Below are positions 1 through 7,365 of a DNA stretch of 19,210 bases, piece by piece. The stretch is taken from contig DASZSI010000294.1 in assembly GCA_035548775.1 (NCBI GenBank), forward strand, positions 1 to 19,210. The letters are read 5' to 3'. The notes under the pieces are model-generated. The model was not told the DNA's origin, ran no database searches, and worked only from the letters and a program-made list of their open reading frames with translations. Made by a program: the position numbers and the translations under genes. The first letter of the stretch is position 1. The number at the start of each line of letters is the position of its first letter. Source of the stretch: UBA7672 sp035548775. Lineage in GTDB: Bacteria; Pseudomonadota; Alphaproteobacteria; Caulobacterales; Hyphomonadaceae.

Positions 1-44
1 TTCATCTTCACACGGCGCCGCAGCTTCAGGCGGTGGCAAGATGA
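1..44 (+). CDS. 3' end of an upstream gene (partial, identity unknown)
   Basis: A frame open from the left edge ends at a TGA at 42-44. It overlaps the ATG of the next gene in an ATGA arrangement, the same coupling seen between the next two genes. Only about 13 residues are visible (ending HLHTAPQLQAVAR), too few to name a family. Genes for FAD-dependent amine-oxidase-like proteins often precede DUF1365 genes, so that is the first guess, from context only. The overlap could also be chance. Confidence 0.4.
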   Translation, partial: HLHTAPQLQAVAR

Positions 45-868
45 CAGCGCCAGCTCGCCTCTGGTTTGGCCGCACTGCCCATGTCCGCGAACAGCCCTTC
101 CGGCGCGGCTTCAGTCACGCCATCGCGATGCTGGAGATCGATGTCGATCGCCTTGAGGAGGCTAGCCGAATAAGCCCCCTGTTCGGCGTCAACAGGGCTG
201 CCGTCATCGCATTTGATGAAAAGGATCATGGAGATCGCAACACCTCGGTCTCCTTGCGCGCCTGGGCTGAAGCTCGGCTTGCCGAAGCGGGCGTCAGTCT
301 TGAAGGAGGCGCCATCAGGCTGGTCACCTTCCCGCGCGTGCTGGGCTATGGATTTGCTCCCATTTCCCTGTGGTTTGGCCATGGCCCCGACGGCAAGTTT
401 CGCGGGGTTATTTACGAGGTGCACAACACTTTTGGTGAAACTCATTCCTATGTGAGCGCGTTCTATCCGGCTGACGTGCGCGTGAGGTCGGACAAAGAGT
501 TCTTTGTTTCTCCGTTTTTCGATGTGTCCGGCCAGTACAGGTTCACCTTGCGGCCGCCGACGGGCGGCGATGTCGAGGACAGAATGGAGCTGATCGTCGA
601 AAATCTTGGCCCGTCGGGCCGTCAGCATACGGCGAGTCTGAAGTTGCGGGCGGCAGCCTTAACCACACCAACCATTTTGAACTGGCTGGTCCGGATGCCC
701 ATATCAGGCATCGGCGTGATGGCGGCGATCTATTGGCAGGCCCTCAGACTTTGGCTGAAAGGCGCACGCTATCATGTTAAACCTGAACAGCGCGCGAGGC
801 GCACGACCCTTGCAAGGCCGGAGGAAGGTCCGGCTGAAGCGCAAGAAGACCTGAGGAAACGTGCATGA
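41..868 (+). CDS. DUF1365 family protein
   Basis: The 275-residue protein matches the DUF1365 family along most of its length. It opens with the family's short N-terminal pattern (LWFGRTAHVR, residues 7-16). The core region is LGYGFAPISLWF (101-112) followed by EVHNTFGETHSY (126-137), and then DKEFFVSPFF (151-160) with GQYRF just after. These are the most conserved blocks of the family. The biochemical function of DUF1365 is not established. The gene is routinely found beside cyclopropane-fatty-acid-synthase-like methyltransferases, and in some alphaproteobacteria such pairs belong to oxidative or singlet-oxygen stress regulons. Here it overlaps the methyltransferase gene by ATGA at 865-868, so the two are probably translated together and act on the same membrane lipids (inference). 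The ATG at 41 is chosen because the family pattern begins within a few residues of it. The last 30 residues are charged and probably disordered. Confidence 0.88.
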   Translation: MTAPARLWFGRTAHVREQPFRRGFSHAIAMLEIDVDRLEEASRISPLFGVNRAAVIAFDEKDHGDRNTSVSLRAWAEARLAEAGVSLEGGAIRLVTFPRVLGYGFAPISLWFGHGPDGKFRGVIYEVHNTFGETHSYVSAFYPADVRVRSDKEFFVSPFFDVSGQYRFTLRPPTGGDVEDRMELIVENLGPSGRQHTASLKLRAAALTTPTILNWLVRMPISGIGVMAAIYWQALRLWLKGARYHVKPEQRARRTTLARPEEGPAEAQEDLRKRA

Positions 869-2100
869 CCCGCCTTGATCGAATGATCCTGGAGGTAGGA
901 CCCAACGACCTCCACAAGCTTCACCGCCTTCCGGCGAGCCTTCGCATAGCCGTGATGTTGATCGCCCGTTTCAAACGCGGCCGGCTCGACATGGTGCTGC
1001 CGGACGGAAGGACGCTGCGCTTCATCGGTCCTGAGCCCGGCCCGCAGGCGGAAATCATCGTCCATGACCTAGCCTTCACCCGCCCCGTCCTGTCCAAGGG
1101 CGACATCGGCTTTGCCGAAGCCTTCATGGACCAGAAGTTTGACACTCCGGACTTGGCCGAGGTGCTTCGTTATTTCAACGACAACTGGGAAGCCGCCGGC
1201 AAACTTGCGATCGGCGGCAGCCTGGCGCGCTTCTTCATTGGCATCCGCCATATGCTGCGGGCCAACACGAAGAAGGGCTCGAAGCGCAACATTCTCGCCC
1301 ACTACGATCTGGGCAACGACTTCTACGCCAAATGGCTCGATGCCACGATGACGTATTCGTCGGCGCTCTTTTCATCGGACGACCAGAGCCTCCAGGATGG
1401 CCAGGTCACCAAGTACCGATCCATCGCGAACAACCTGAAGCTGAAGCCGGGCGACCACGTGCTCGAGATTGGTTCGGGCTGGGGCGGCTTCGCCGAAGTC
1501 GCAGCAAAGGAGTTCGGCGCTCGGGTTACTTCGATCACCATCTCCGACGCCCAACACGCCTACGCCACCAAGCGGATCGCGGACGCTGGCCTGTCGGACA
1601 AGGTCGAGATCGTCATGCGCGATTATCGCGACGTGACCGGACAGTTCGACGCCGTCGCTTCAATCGAAATGTTCGAGGCTGTGGGCGAAGAGTACTGGCC
1701 TGGTTATTTCGGCAAGATCGCGGAAGTGCTGAAGCCGGGTGGACGCGCCGCTCTGCAAATCATCACGATCGACAACAAGTATTTCGAGGGCTACCGGAAA
1801 CGCGCCGACTTTATACAGCACTACATTTTCCCAGGCGGCATGCTGCCGTCGGAAAGGCGGCTGCGTGAGGAGACCGAGCGCGCCGGAATGTCGTTCGCGG
1901 TCGACAAGATGTTCGGGCTTTCCTATGCGCGCACCCTGGCTGATTGGGCCAAGCGGTTCGACCTGGCTTGGGATCAGATCAAGGGCGGCAAATTCGACGA
2001 ACAATTCCGCCGCCTCTGGCTCTACTACCTCGCCTATTGCGAGGCTGGTTTCCGCACACGGCGGATCGATGTCGGCCAGTTTGTGCTGACCAAACCGTGA
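865..2100 (+). CDS. Cyclopropane-fatty-acid-synthase-like SAM-dependent methyltransferase
   Basis: The 411-residue protein belongs to the Cfa/UfaA1/mycolic-acid methyltransferase family, which transfers a methyl(ene) group from S-adenosylmethionine to unsaturated acyl chains of membrane phospholipids. The first 140 residues or so form the usual N-terminal domain. The family block LAHYDLGNDFYAKW follows, then the SAM-binding loop VLEIGSGWGG at 199-208, the IEMFEAVG block at 267-274, and DFIQHYIFPGGMLPSE further on. E271 aligns with the essential E239 of E. coli Cfa. Two other active-site positions differ: S166 (in TYSSALF) stands where E. coli has C139, and Q298 (in ALQIITI) stands where it has H266. 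These are typical of the UfaA1-like branch, so cyclopropanation is not certain; plain methylation or a related modification is possible. The start ATG overlaps the DUF1365 stop. No convincing terminator was seen after the stop. Confidence 0.9.
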   Translation: MTRLDRMILEVGPNDLHKLHRLPASLRIAVMLIARFKRGRLDMVLPDGRTLRFIGPEPGPQAEIIVHDLAFTRPVLSKGDIGFAEAFMDQKFDTPDLAEVLRYFNDNWEAAGKLAIGGSLARFFIGIRHMLRANTKKGSKRNILAHYDLGNDFYAKWLDATMTYSSALFSSDDQSLQDGQVTKYRSIANNLKLKPGDHVLEIGSGWGGFAEVAAKEFGARVTSITISDAQHAYATKRIADAGLSDKVEIVMRDYRDVTGQFDAVASIEMFEAVGEEYWPGYFGKIAEVLKPGGRAALQIITIDNKYFEGYRKRADFIQHYIFPGGMLPSERRLREETERAGMSFAVDKMFGLSYARTLADWAKRFDLAWDQIKGGKFDEQFRRLWLYYLAYCEAGFRTRRIDVGQFVLTKP

Positions 2101-2213
2101 CCAGCTAGAAATCCCGCCCCTTGGGCTTGGCGGCCAGGGCTTTGGCTCAAGCCGCGTCCAATTCACCTTGAAAATAAAGACAAACTACGAGCCAGCCGAC
2201 TGGCGATCGCATC

Positions 2214-2229
2214 GTGACCCTTAGGTCAC
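2214..2229. promoter_or_regulatory. Inverted repeat, candidate operator
   Basis: GTGACC and GGTCAC are perfect inverted copies separated by the four bases CTTA. The symmetry is that of a binding site for a dimeric regulator, and the site lies 159 nt before the receptor start. The stem is too short and lacks a T-run, so it is not an intrinsic terminator. Which protein would bind is unknown. Confidence 0.4.
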
Positions 2230-2234
2230 ATCTT

Positions 2235-2248
2235 ATCGAGAATCGAGA
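2235..2248. repeat. Tandem heptamer repeat
   Basis: ATCGAGA occurs twice head to tail with no spacer (2235-2241, 2242-2248). It lies between the inverted repeat at 2214 and the palindrome at 2276. It may be part of a regulatory site, or it may be a small duplication without a function. Confidence 0.5.
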
Positions 2249-2388
2249 ATTTAAGGTTGGACATCGTCCGAATGTTGAATATTCAGGAATACACGCCCTC
2301 AACGGCGGCGCCGACGGCATTCGGCGTCCAACCGGGGCGAGGAACTGCAAGGGGTCAATCCAAATGAAAATTCTCCCGGAGAGACTCC

Positions 2389-5379
2389 ATGAAAAGCGGT
2401 TACCTGGCCGCCCGGCTCCGCCGGTCCGCGGCCGTTGGCGTCGTTATCGCCGCCAGCTGCTCGCCTGCCCTCGCTCAGAACTCGCCTCAACAAAAGCCTG
2501 AGCCTACGCCGCCAGCGGCGGTCGATACTGTCAAACCACCCGAACAACCTCAGGACAGCGGCGACAAAGTCGTCATCACCGGCTCGCGTATCGCCCGCGA
2601 TGCGTTCACGTCGACTGCGCCGATCCAGGTGATCACAGCCGAGTCCTCCACGCTGGAAGGCCTGGTGGATACCGCCGAGATCCTGCAGGGCTCCTCGCTT
2701 GCCGAGGGCTCGACGCAGATCAACAACACTTTCGGCAACTTCGTGGTGGAAGGCGGCCTCGGCATCAACTCGGTGTCGTTGCGCGGCCTTGGCGCCCAGC
2801 GCACGCTGGTTCTGCTCAACGGGCAACGGCCCGGTCCTGCAGGCACGCGCGGACAGGTCGGCGCCTTCGACCTCAACGTCGTTCCTGACTCGATCATCAG
2901 CCGGATCGAAATCCTGAAGGACGGCGCCTCCTCTGTCTACGGCTCGGACGCCGTGGCCGGCGTCGTGAACGTGATCACGCGCTCGTCTGTCGACAAACCG
3001 GAACTGAACATTCAGTACAACGCGACCGAACAGGGCGGCGGCAACACGCTGGAGGTCAATGGCGCCTTCGGCTTCGAGTTCCTCGGCGGGACTTTCATGT
3101 TTGCCGGAGAATACGAAGACCGCGATCCGTTGAAGTGGGGCGACCGCAAGAACCTCGCCTGCGCCCAGGACCTGGTCTACGACCGTGTCACAGGCAAGCG
3201 GATTGACCGCGTCGACCATTCGATCTTGCAGAACACCAGCCTTGGCAACTGCTCGACCGGCAACATCTACTTCAACACCGTGGTCGACGCGTTCAGCGGC
3301 ATCCGCTACGTACCCTCGCCCGACGGCGTCACTAGCGGCCCGATCCCCGGCTATCGCCCGCGCGTCAGCGTCAACTACTCGCAGGGCCCCGTCGCCTATT
3401 ACGAGGACGTGCTGAACTCTCCAAAATTCCTGGAGGGCTATGCCATCGCCGCTACAGAACGCACCAGCCTTTATGGCCGCGCTGACTTCGACATCTTCGG
3501 CGATGTGAAGTGGACGACCGAGGTGCTGGCGACGCGGCGGGACACGGACCAGAAGGCCTGGCGCCAGTTCTTCCCGCAGATCGCCAGCGCGATCGGCTAT
3601 GACGTGCCAGGGCCCTATACTGCCGGCCCGGGCTTTGCTGGCCAGGTGATCCCCGGCGTCGGTACGCTGCGGCTGACCCAGCCGGTCACGATCTGGCCGG
3701 CCAACCAGTCGGCGCGGATCGACTACTACTACGTGAACAGCGGCTTGAAGGGTGACTTCTTCCTGCCCGGATGGACCTGGTCGCTGAACGCGTCCTATTC
3801 GCGGTCGGACGGAACCTACACCGGCAACGAGATCACCAAGGATAAAGCCGGCGACTGGCGCTACACCAGCAATGACGGCCTTTATCACGGACCGGAGTAC
3901 AACCCCTTCGATCCGGCCTTCCTGTCAGGCAACTGGTCACAGGCGACCTATGACCTGCTGACGGCCAACCCGGTTGGCAAGACCATCTACGACCAGGCGA
4001 TCGGACAGGGCGTCATTTCCGGCGATCTACTGGAACTTCCGGCCGGACCGCTCGGCGTCGCCGTCGGCGTTGAATACCGTCACTTCAAGATCAACGACAC
4101 GCCAGACCCACGCGAGGTCGCCGACGAATTCTGGAACACTAGCGCGGCCGGCGTGACCAGGGGCAAGGATACGGTGACCGAAGAGTTCGCCGAGTTGAAC
4201 GTTCCGCTGCTAAAGGGCCTTCCCTTCGTCGAGGAACTTACGCTCGACGGATCAGGCCGCTGGTTCAACTACGACAGCTATGGCTCCAACAACGTTTGGA
4301 AGGCCGGCCTCAACTGGCAGGTGCTGCCGAGCGTCCGCCTGCGCGGTACGACCGGCACGTCCTATCGCGCGCCAGCGCTGTACGAACTGTATCTTGGCAA
4401 CCTCACCGGCTTCCAGGACCAGACGAACATCGACCCGTGCATCGACTGGGGTAACTCGTCGAACCAGAACATCCGCACGAACTGTGCGGCCGAAGGCATC
4501 CCGAGCAACTATACCGGCCTGCTTGGCGAGTCGGCGGTCATCACCCAGACCGGCGGCGCCGGGAGGTTGAAAGCCGAAGACTCTACGGCCAAGACCTTGG
4601 GCGTGATCTGGACGCCGAACTTTCTCGATCTCAGCGTTGCCATCGACTACTTCGACATCGAGGTGAAGAACCAGGTCGCCCAGCTCGGACCGGTCGCCAT
4701 TCTCGGCGGCTGCTACGGGGCGCCCATTTTCCCCAACGCGTTCTGTTCGCTGTTCCACCGCAACCCCGGCACCGACCCGACGGCGCCGTTCAACATCGCG
4801 ACGGTGAACGACAGCTATCTGAACGTGAACAGCCAGTCGACGCGCGGCATCGACTACACGATCCGCTACGAACACGAGTTCGACTTCGGCAATCTGAGCG
4901 TCGATCTTTCGGCGACCCAGACGCTGGAGGATGTCGCCAACCTGTTCGACCCGAACCTCTCGTCCGGCTTCGCCACGAATGACTTCAACGGTTCGATCGG
5001 CGATCCGAAATGGGTGGGTAACGCGGACGTGCAACTGCGTACCGGCGATTTCACCTATTCGTGGTTCATCGACTACATCGGCCCGACCGACAACAAGATC
5101 ATCGGCGCGGACGAGTTCATCAACTACTTCATCAACCCGTCGACCAACCTCAACGGGCACGTCATCACCACCACGGACCCGTGGCTGTCGCATGACGTCT
5201 CGGTGCGCTGGAAAGGCGACCACTACACAATCACCGGCGGCGTCCTGAATATCTTCGACGCCCAGCCGCCTGTGATTTCCGATGGCTCCGGCCAGCGGCT
5301 CCAGAACTATGCCCTGGCTGCAACGCAGTACGACCTGCGCGGACGCACGTACTTCGTGCGCCTGGGCTACAACTTCTAG
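2389..5379 (+). CDS. TonB-dependent outer-membrane receptor
   Basis: The 996-residue protein is an outer-membrane active transporter energised by TonB-ExbBD. A Sec signal peptide fits residues 1-29, with an Arg-rich start, a hydrophobic core and a cleavage-like ALA before Q30. A proline-rich spacer leads to the TonB-box region DKVVITGSRI (59-68). The plug domain follows at about 72-200 with the typical LRGLGAQRTLVLLNGQR stretch and ILKDGASSVYGSDAVAGVVNVITR. The rest is a long beta-barrel that ends in a terminal Phe (RLGYNF), as expected for recognition by the Bam complex. Several Cys pairs (about 3160-3260, 4435-4490 and 4710-4745) probably lie in extracellular loops. The substrate cannot be told from sequence; no siderophore, sugar or vitamin genes are adjacent. 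The start is supported by GGAGAG at 2378-2383, five bases before the ATG. Barrels of this size are common in Caulobacterales and relatives. Confidence 0.95.
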   Translation: MKSGYLAARLRRSAAVGVVIAASCSPALAQNSPQQKPEPTPPAAVDTVKPPEQPQDSGDKVVITGSRIARDAFTSTAPIQVITAESSTLEGLVDTAEILQGSSLAEGSTQINNTFGNFVVEGGLGINSVSLRGLGAQRTLVLLNGQRPGPAGTRGQVGAFDLNVVPDSIISRIEILKDGASSVYGSDAVAGVVNVITRSSVDKPELNIQYNATEQGGGNTLEVNGAFGFEFLGGTFMFAGEYEDRDPLKWGDRKNLACAQDLVYDRVTGKRIDRVDHSILQNTSLGNCSTGNIYFNTVVDAFSGIRYVPSPDGVTSGPIPGYRPRVSVNYSQGPVAYYEDVLNSPKFLEGYAIAATERTSLYGRADFDIFGDVKWTTEVLATRRDTDQKAWRQFFPQIASAIGYDVPGPYTAGPGFAGQVIPGVGTLRLTQPVTIWPANQSARIDYYYVNSGLKGDFFLPGWTWSLNASYSRSDGTYTGNEITKDKAGDWRYTSNDGLYHGPEYNPFDPAFLSGNWSQATYDLLTANPVGKTIYDQAIGQGVISGDLLELPAGPLGVAVGVEYRHFKINDTPDPREVADEFWNTSAAGVTRGKDTVTEEFAELNVPLLKGLPFVEELTLDGSGRWFNYDSYGSNNVWKAGLNWQVLPSVRLRGTTGTSYRAPALYELYLGNLTGFQDQTNIDPCIDWGNSSNQNIRTNCAAEGIPSNYTGLLGESAVITQTGGAGRLKAEDSTAKTLGVIWTPNFLDLSVAIDYFDIEVKNQVAQLGPVAILGGCYGAPIFPNAFCSLFHRNPGTDPTAPFNIATVNDSYLNVNSQSTRGIDYTIRYEHEFDFGNLSVDLSATQTLEDVANLFDPNLSSGFATNDFNGSIGDPKWVGNADVQLRTGDFTYSWFIDYIGPTDNKIIGADEFINYFINPSTNLNGHVITTTDPWLSHDVSVRWKGDHYTITGGVLNIFDAQPPVISDGSGQRLQNYALAATQYDLRGRTYFVRLGYNF

Positions 5380-5402
5380 ACCTAAGAGGGAGAGGCCTCC
5401 TG

Positions 5403-5435
5403 GGGCGGCGGAGCGATCCGCCGCCCTTTCCTTTT
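5403..5435 (+). terminator. Rho-independent terminator of the TonB receptor gene
   Basis: A perfect 10-bp GC-rich stem (GGGCGGCGGA at 5403-5412, TCCGCCGCCC at 5417-5426) is closed by a GCGA tetraloop of the stable GNRA type. TTTCCTTTT follows at 5427-5435. It starts 23 nt after the receptor stop and separates that gene from the ligase-like gene downstream. Confidence 0.93.
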
Positions 5436-5536
5436 GGGCGCCTGAACCGTGACGCCTCGACAACCGCCGTCAATTCCGGGACGGTGCGCCGCCGCCACAA
5501 CTCATAACAGGCGGAAGGAAACGCTCGGGGCCGGCC

Positions 5537-6904
5537 ATGTTTGCCGAACTGTCCACCATTTTGTCCAAACTGGGCGAAGCTCGCCGCTTGCGCACCATGA
5601 CGCGCGATGAATTCGAAGCGCACCGGCTCGCCAAATTCCGCAAGCTGGTTGCGTATGCCAACGCAAACTCGCCCTACTACGCGAAGATCATCAGCGAGCG
5701 GGGCATCAAGCTGGAGACCTGCACGCCTGCAGACTTTCCACTGCTGACGAAATCGATCCTGATGGCCAACTACGATGCCATCGTCACGGACAAGCGGATC
5801 ACGAAGCAGGTCATTTCAGACTTTCTCGAGCGTTCGAAGGATCCGGCTGAGCTCCTGTTCGGCAAATATCGCGTGATGCACACCTCCGGAACATCGGGAG
5901 AGGTCGGATATTTCGTCTATTCGCCGACTGACTGGCTGCGCGGCTTGTTCGGCAACTTCAACCGCCGGCGGGAACGCATTCCCAGAACGAAGCGTCCGCG
6001 GGGGCGCAAGGTGCGCTTTGCCTTCTACGGCGCGACCGGCGGGCATTTTGCCGGGGTCACCATGGCGACGGCGGTCAATTCCGGGCCTCTGCGCATTTTC
6101 GTCGAGTCGAAGGCGTTCGAAATCAACAATCCGCTACCCGGCACGATCGCGGCACTCAACGCATTCCAGCCTGACGTGCTGTCCGGATACACGGCGGCGC
6201 TGCGGATGCTCGCGGACGAGCAGAATGCTGGCCGACTCAAGCTCTCGCCAATCGCCATCGCCGCCACCGGCGAGACCGTGACCAAGCAGGACATGGCCAC
6301 GCTGAAGGCCGCCTTCGGGTGCGAGGCCTCCTCGGCCTATGGCTGCACCGAGCACCTGGGCCTTGGCGCATCAAACCCGGGCGGCGAGACGATGACGCTG
6401 GGCGCATCCGACCTGATCTTTGAATTTTTCGAGGACCATTCGGTCATCACCAACTTGTTCAACTACACGATGCCGCTGATCCGCTATCGGATGTCGGACA
6501 TTCTTATCCCCATCGACGCCGATCCGGATCCGCGCAATCTTGTGATCCGCAACCTGGTCGGCCGTACCGAGCGGATGCCGACTTTCCTGAATGCAGCAGG
6601 CGTCCAGGATTTCATCAGCCCGCACATCATCAACGAGATATTCGTCCCCGGCGTCACACGCTTTCAGTTCCGCATGACAGGGCCGAGCGCGTTCCGGTTT
6701 CTTGCGGTGCTGGATCCGACGCTCGATACCGCTGGCCGCACAGCCGCTGTCGATGGCCTGAACCGGCGCCTCGGCGACATCCTCGCCCAGAAGGGCCTGT
6801 CCAATGTCAGGTTCGAGGTTCAGGTGGCTGATGACATCCCGGTCAACACACGGACGCGAAAGTTCCAGCTGATAGTCGACGAGCGCGAGGCGGCGCCGGC
6901 CTAG
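5537..6904 (+). CDS. PaaK/CapK-like adenylate-forming enzyme (phenylacetate-CoA ligase family)
   Basis: The 455-residue protein resembles the phenylacetate-CoA ligase / coenzyme F390 synthetase group (COG1541) of the ANL superfamily, which activates a carboxylate with ATP. The phosphate-binding loop HTSGTSGEVG starts at residue 115. The YGCTE block (268-272) matches the adenine-binding A5 motif, and LIRYRMSD (314-321) stands where most members have a YRTGD-like sequence. GRTERMPTF follows, and K442 near the C-terminus (TRKFQ) may be the A10 catalytic lysine. The N-terminus, with an HRLAKFRKLVAYANANSPYY-type helix, is typical of this group. The natural acid and the acceptor (CoA, carrier protein or another nucleophile) are unknown. 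No thioesterase, carrier or aromatic-degradation gene is adjacent. A terminator precedes it, so it probably has its own promoter in 5436-5536. AGGAAA near 5516 is rather far from the ATG. An alternative ATG at 5597 would remove a helix usually present. Confidence 0.82.
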   Translation: MFAELSTILSKLGEARRLRTMTRDEFEAHRLAKFRKLVAYANANSPYYAKIISERGIKLETCTPADFPLLTKSILMANYDAIVTDKRITKQVISDFLERSKDPAELLFGKYRVMHTSGTSGEVGYFVYSPTDWLRGLFGNFNRRRERIPRTKRPRGRKVRFAFYGATGGHFAGVTMATAVNSGPLRIFVESKAFEINNPLPGTIAALNAFQPDVLSGYTAALRMLADEQNAGRLKLSPIAIAATGETVTKQDMATLKAAFGCEASSAYGCTEHLGLGASNPGGETMTLGASDLIFEFFEDHSVITNLFNYTMPLIRYRMSDILIPIDADPDPRNLVIRNLVGRTERMPTFLNAAGVQDFISPHIINEIFVPGVTRFQFRMTGPSAFRFLAVLDPTLDTAGRTAAVDGLNRRLGDILAQKGLSNVRFEVQVADDIPVNTRTRKFQLIVDEREAAPA

Positions 6905-7266
6905 CTGTCGCGGTAGGGCTCGCAGGCAACGCCGTCGTGGTCTGCGTCGAGCCAAGGAGCGTAACCCGGCTGGCCTTGATACAGCGGCGCTGCGCCAGCC
7001 TCCCTCGCCTCGCGGCAGTTCGCGAAATAGCCGCGCGCTGAGCGCAGCGACTGGGGGCGTCCATTCTGCGACTCCCAGAAGAGCGTTGCGCAGAACCCAC
7101 CTGCGAAGAACACGGAAGCGAATGCAGCGCTGCGCATGAGGCGGCCGCCCAGTCCGGCAAGAGCCTTGGCCCGTCGCCGACCTCTTGACCGGTGGAAACG
7201 CCTGCGCGGCGCGTCCGCGCGCGCTTCATGGCCAACGCCTTCGAGCTTTCGCCCGAGCCGCTTCAT
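6901..7266 (-). CDS. Small membrane-anchored excalibur calcium-binding domain protein
   Basis: The 121-residue protein has a strongly basic N-terminus (residues 1-45, many Arg/Lys), one hydrophobic segment at about 46-63 and a C-terminal excalibur domain. The domain shows YFANC (80-84), then APLYQGQPGYAPWLD and the calcium-loop pattern DADHDGVACE at 107-116 (D107, D109, D111). C84 and C115 are the conserved cysteine pair of the family. The domain is probably outside the cytoplasm, and its role is unknown; such domains occur in nuclease-like or envelope proteins. The start at 7266 is preceded by GGGAG at a good distance. An internal ATG at 7137 would start just before the hydrophobic segment and is less likely. 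The gene lies 94 nt downstream of era on the same strand. Its TAG shares three of its bases (CTAG at 6901-6904) with the stop of the convergent ligase gene. Confidence 0.85.
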   Translation of the reverse strand: MKRLGRKLEGVGHEARADAPRRRFHRSRGRRRAKALAGLGGRLMRSAAFASVFFAGGFCATLFWESQNGRPQSLRSARGYFANCREAREAGAAPLYQGQPGYAPWLDADHDGVACEPYRDS

Positions 7267-7348
7267 CCCGATCTCCCACTCCGAAAGCAGGCGTAGAAGA
7301 TTGTCGGCAAAGAAGGACTGAGACCGCAGTAGAAATTCCGATGGCCGC

Positions 7349-7365
7349 GCTAACTGGGCGTTAGC
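7349..7365 (-). terminator. Weak hairpin at the era stop codon
   Basis: GCTAAC and GTTAGC form a perfect 6-bp stem with a 5-nt loop, and the stem includes the era stop codon. There is no T-run after it on the - strand, so it is at best a weak attenuator between era and the excalibur gene. Confidence 0.25.

Larger units (their letters stand above)
2101..2388. promoter_or_regulatory. Leader and intergenic region before the TonB receptor, with symmetric elements
   Basis: This 288-nt stretch carries no convincing gene and is more AT-rich than its surroundings in its middle part. It contains, in order: a TTGAAA hexamer at 2168-2173 without a clear -10 partner; a perfect inverted repeat GTGACC-CTTA-GGTCAC at 2214-2229; a perfect head-to-tail heptamer repeat ATCGAGA at 2235-2241 and 2242-2248; and a 10-bp palindrome TGAATATTCA at 2276-2285. 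The promoter of the receptor gene must lie here unless transcription continues from the methyltransferase gene. A small ATG frame at 2364 is out of frame with the receptor and is not supported. Confidence 0.5.

Noticed and set aside
2110..2160. Imperfect hairpin after the cfa-like gene as a terminator
   Set aside because: GGCTTG and CAAGCC can pair, but the loop is long and no T-run follows.
2299..3888. 529-residue open frame on the - strand opposite the TonB receptor
   Set aside because: The codon pattern is that of a mirror of a GC-rich gene. The receptor on the + strand has clear family motifs across the same bases, and the antisense product (many Asp, Arg, Ala and Val) matches nothing known.
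4252..5463. 403-residue open frame on the - strand opposite the receptor's C-terminal part
   Set aside because: Same reason: it is an antisense shadow of a real barrel sequence and has no ribosome binding site or family motif.
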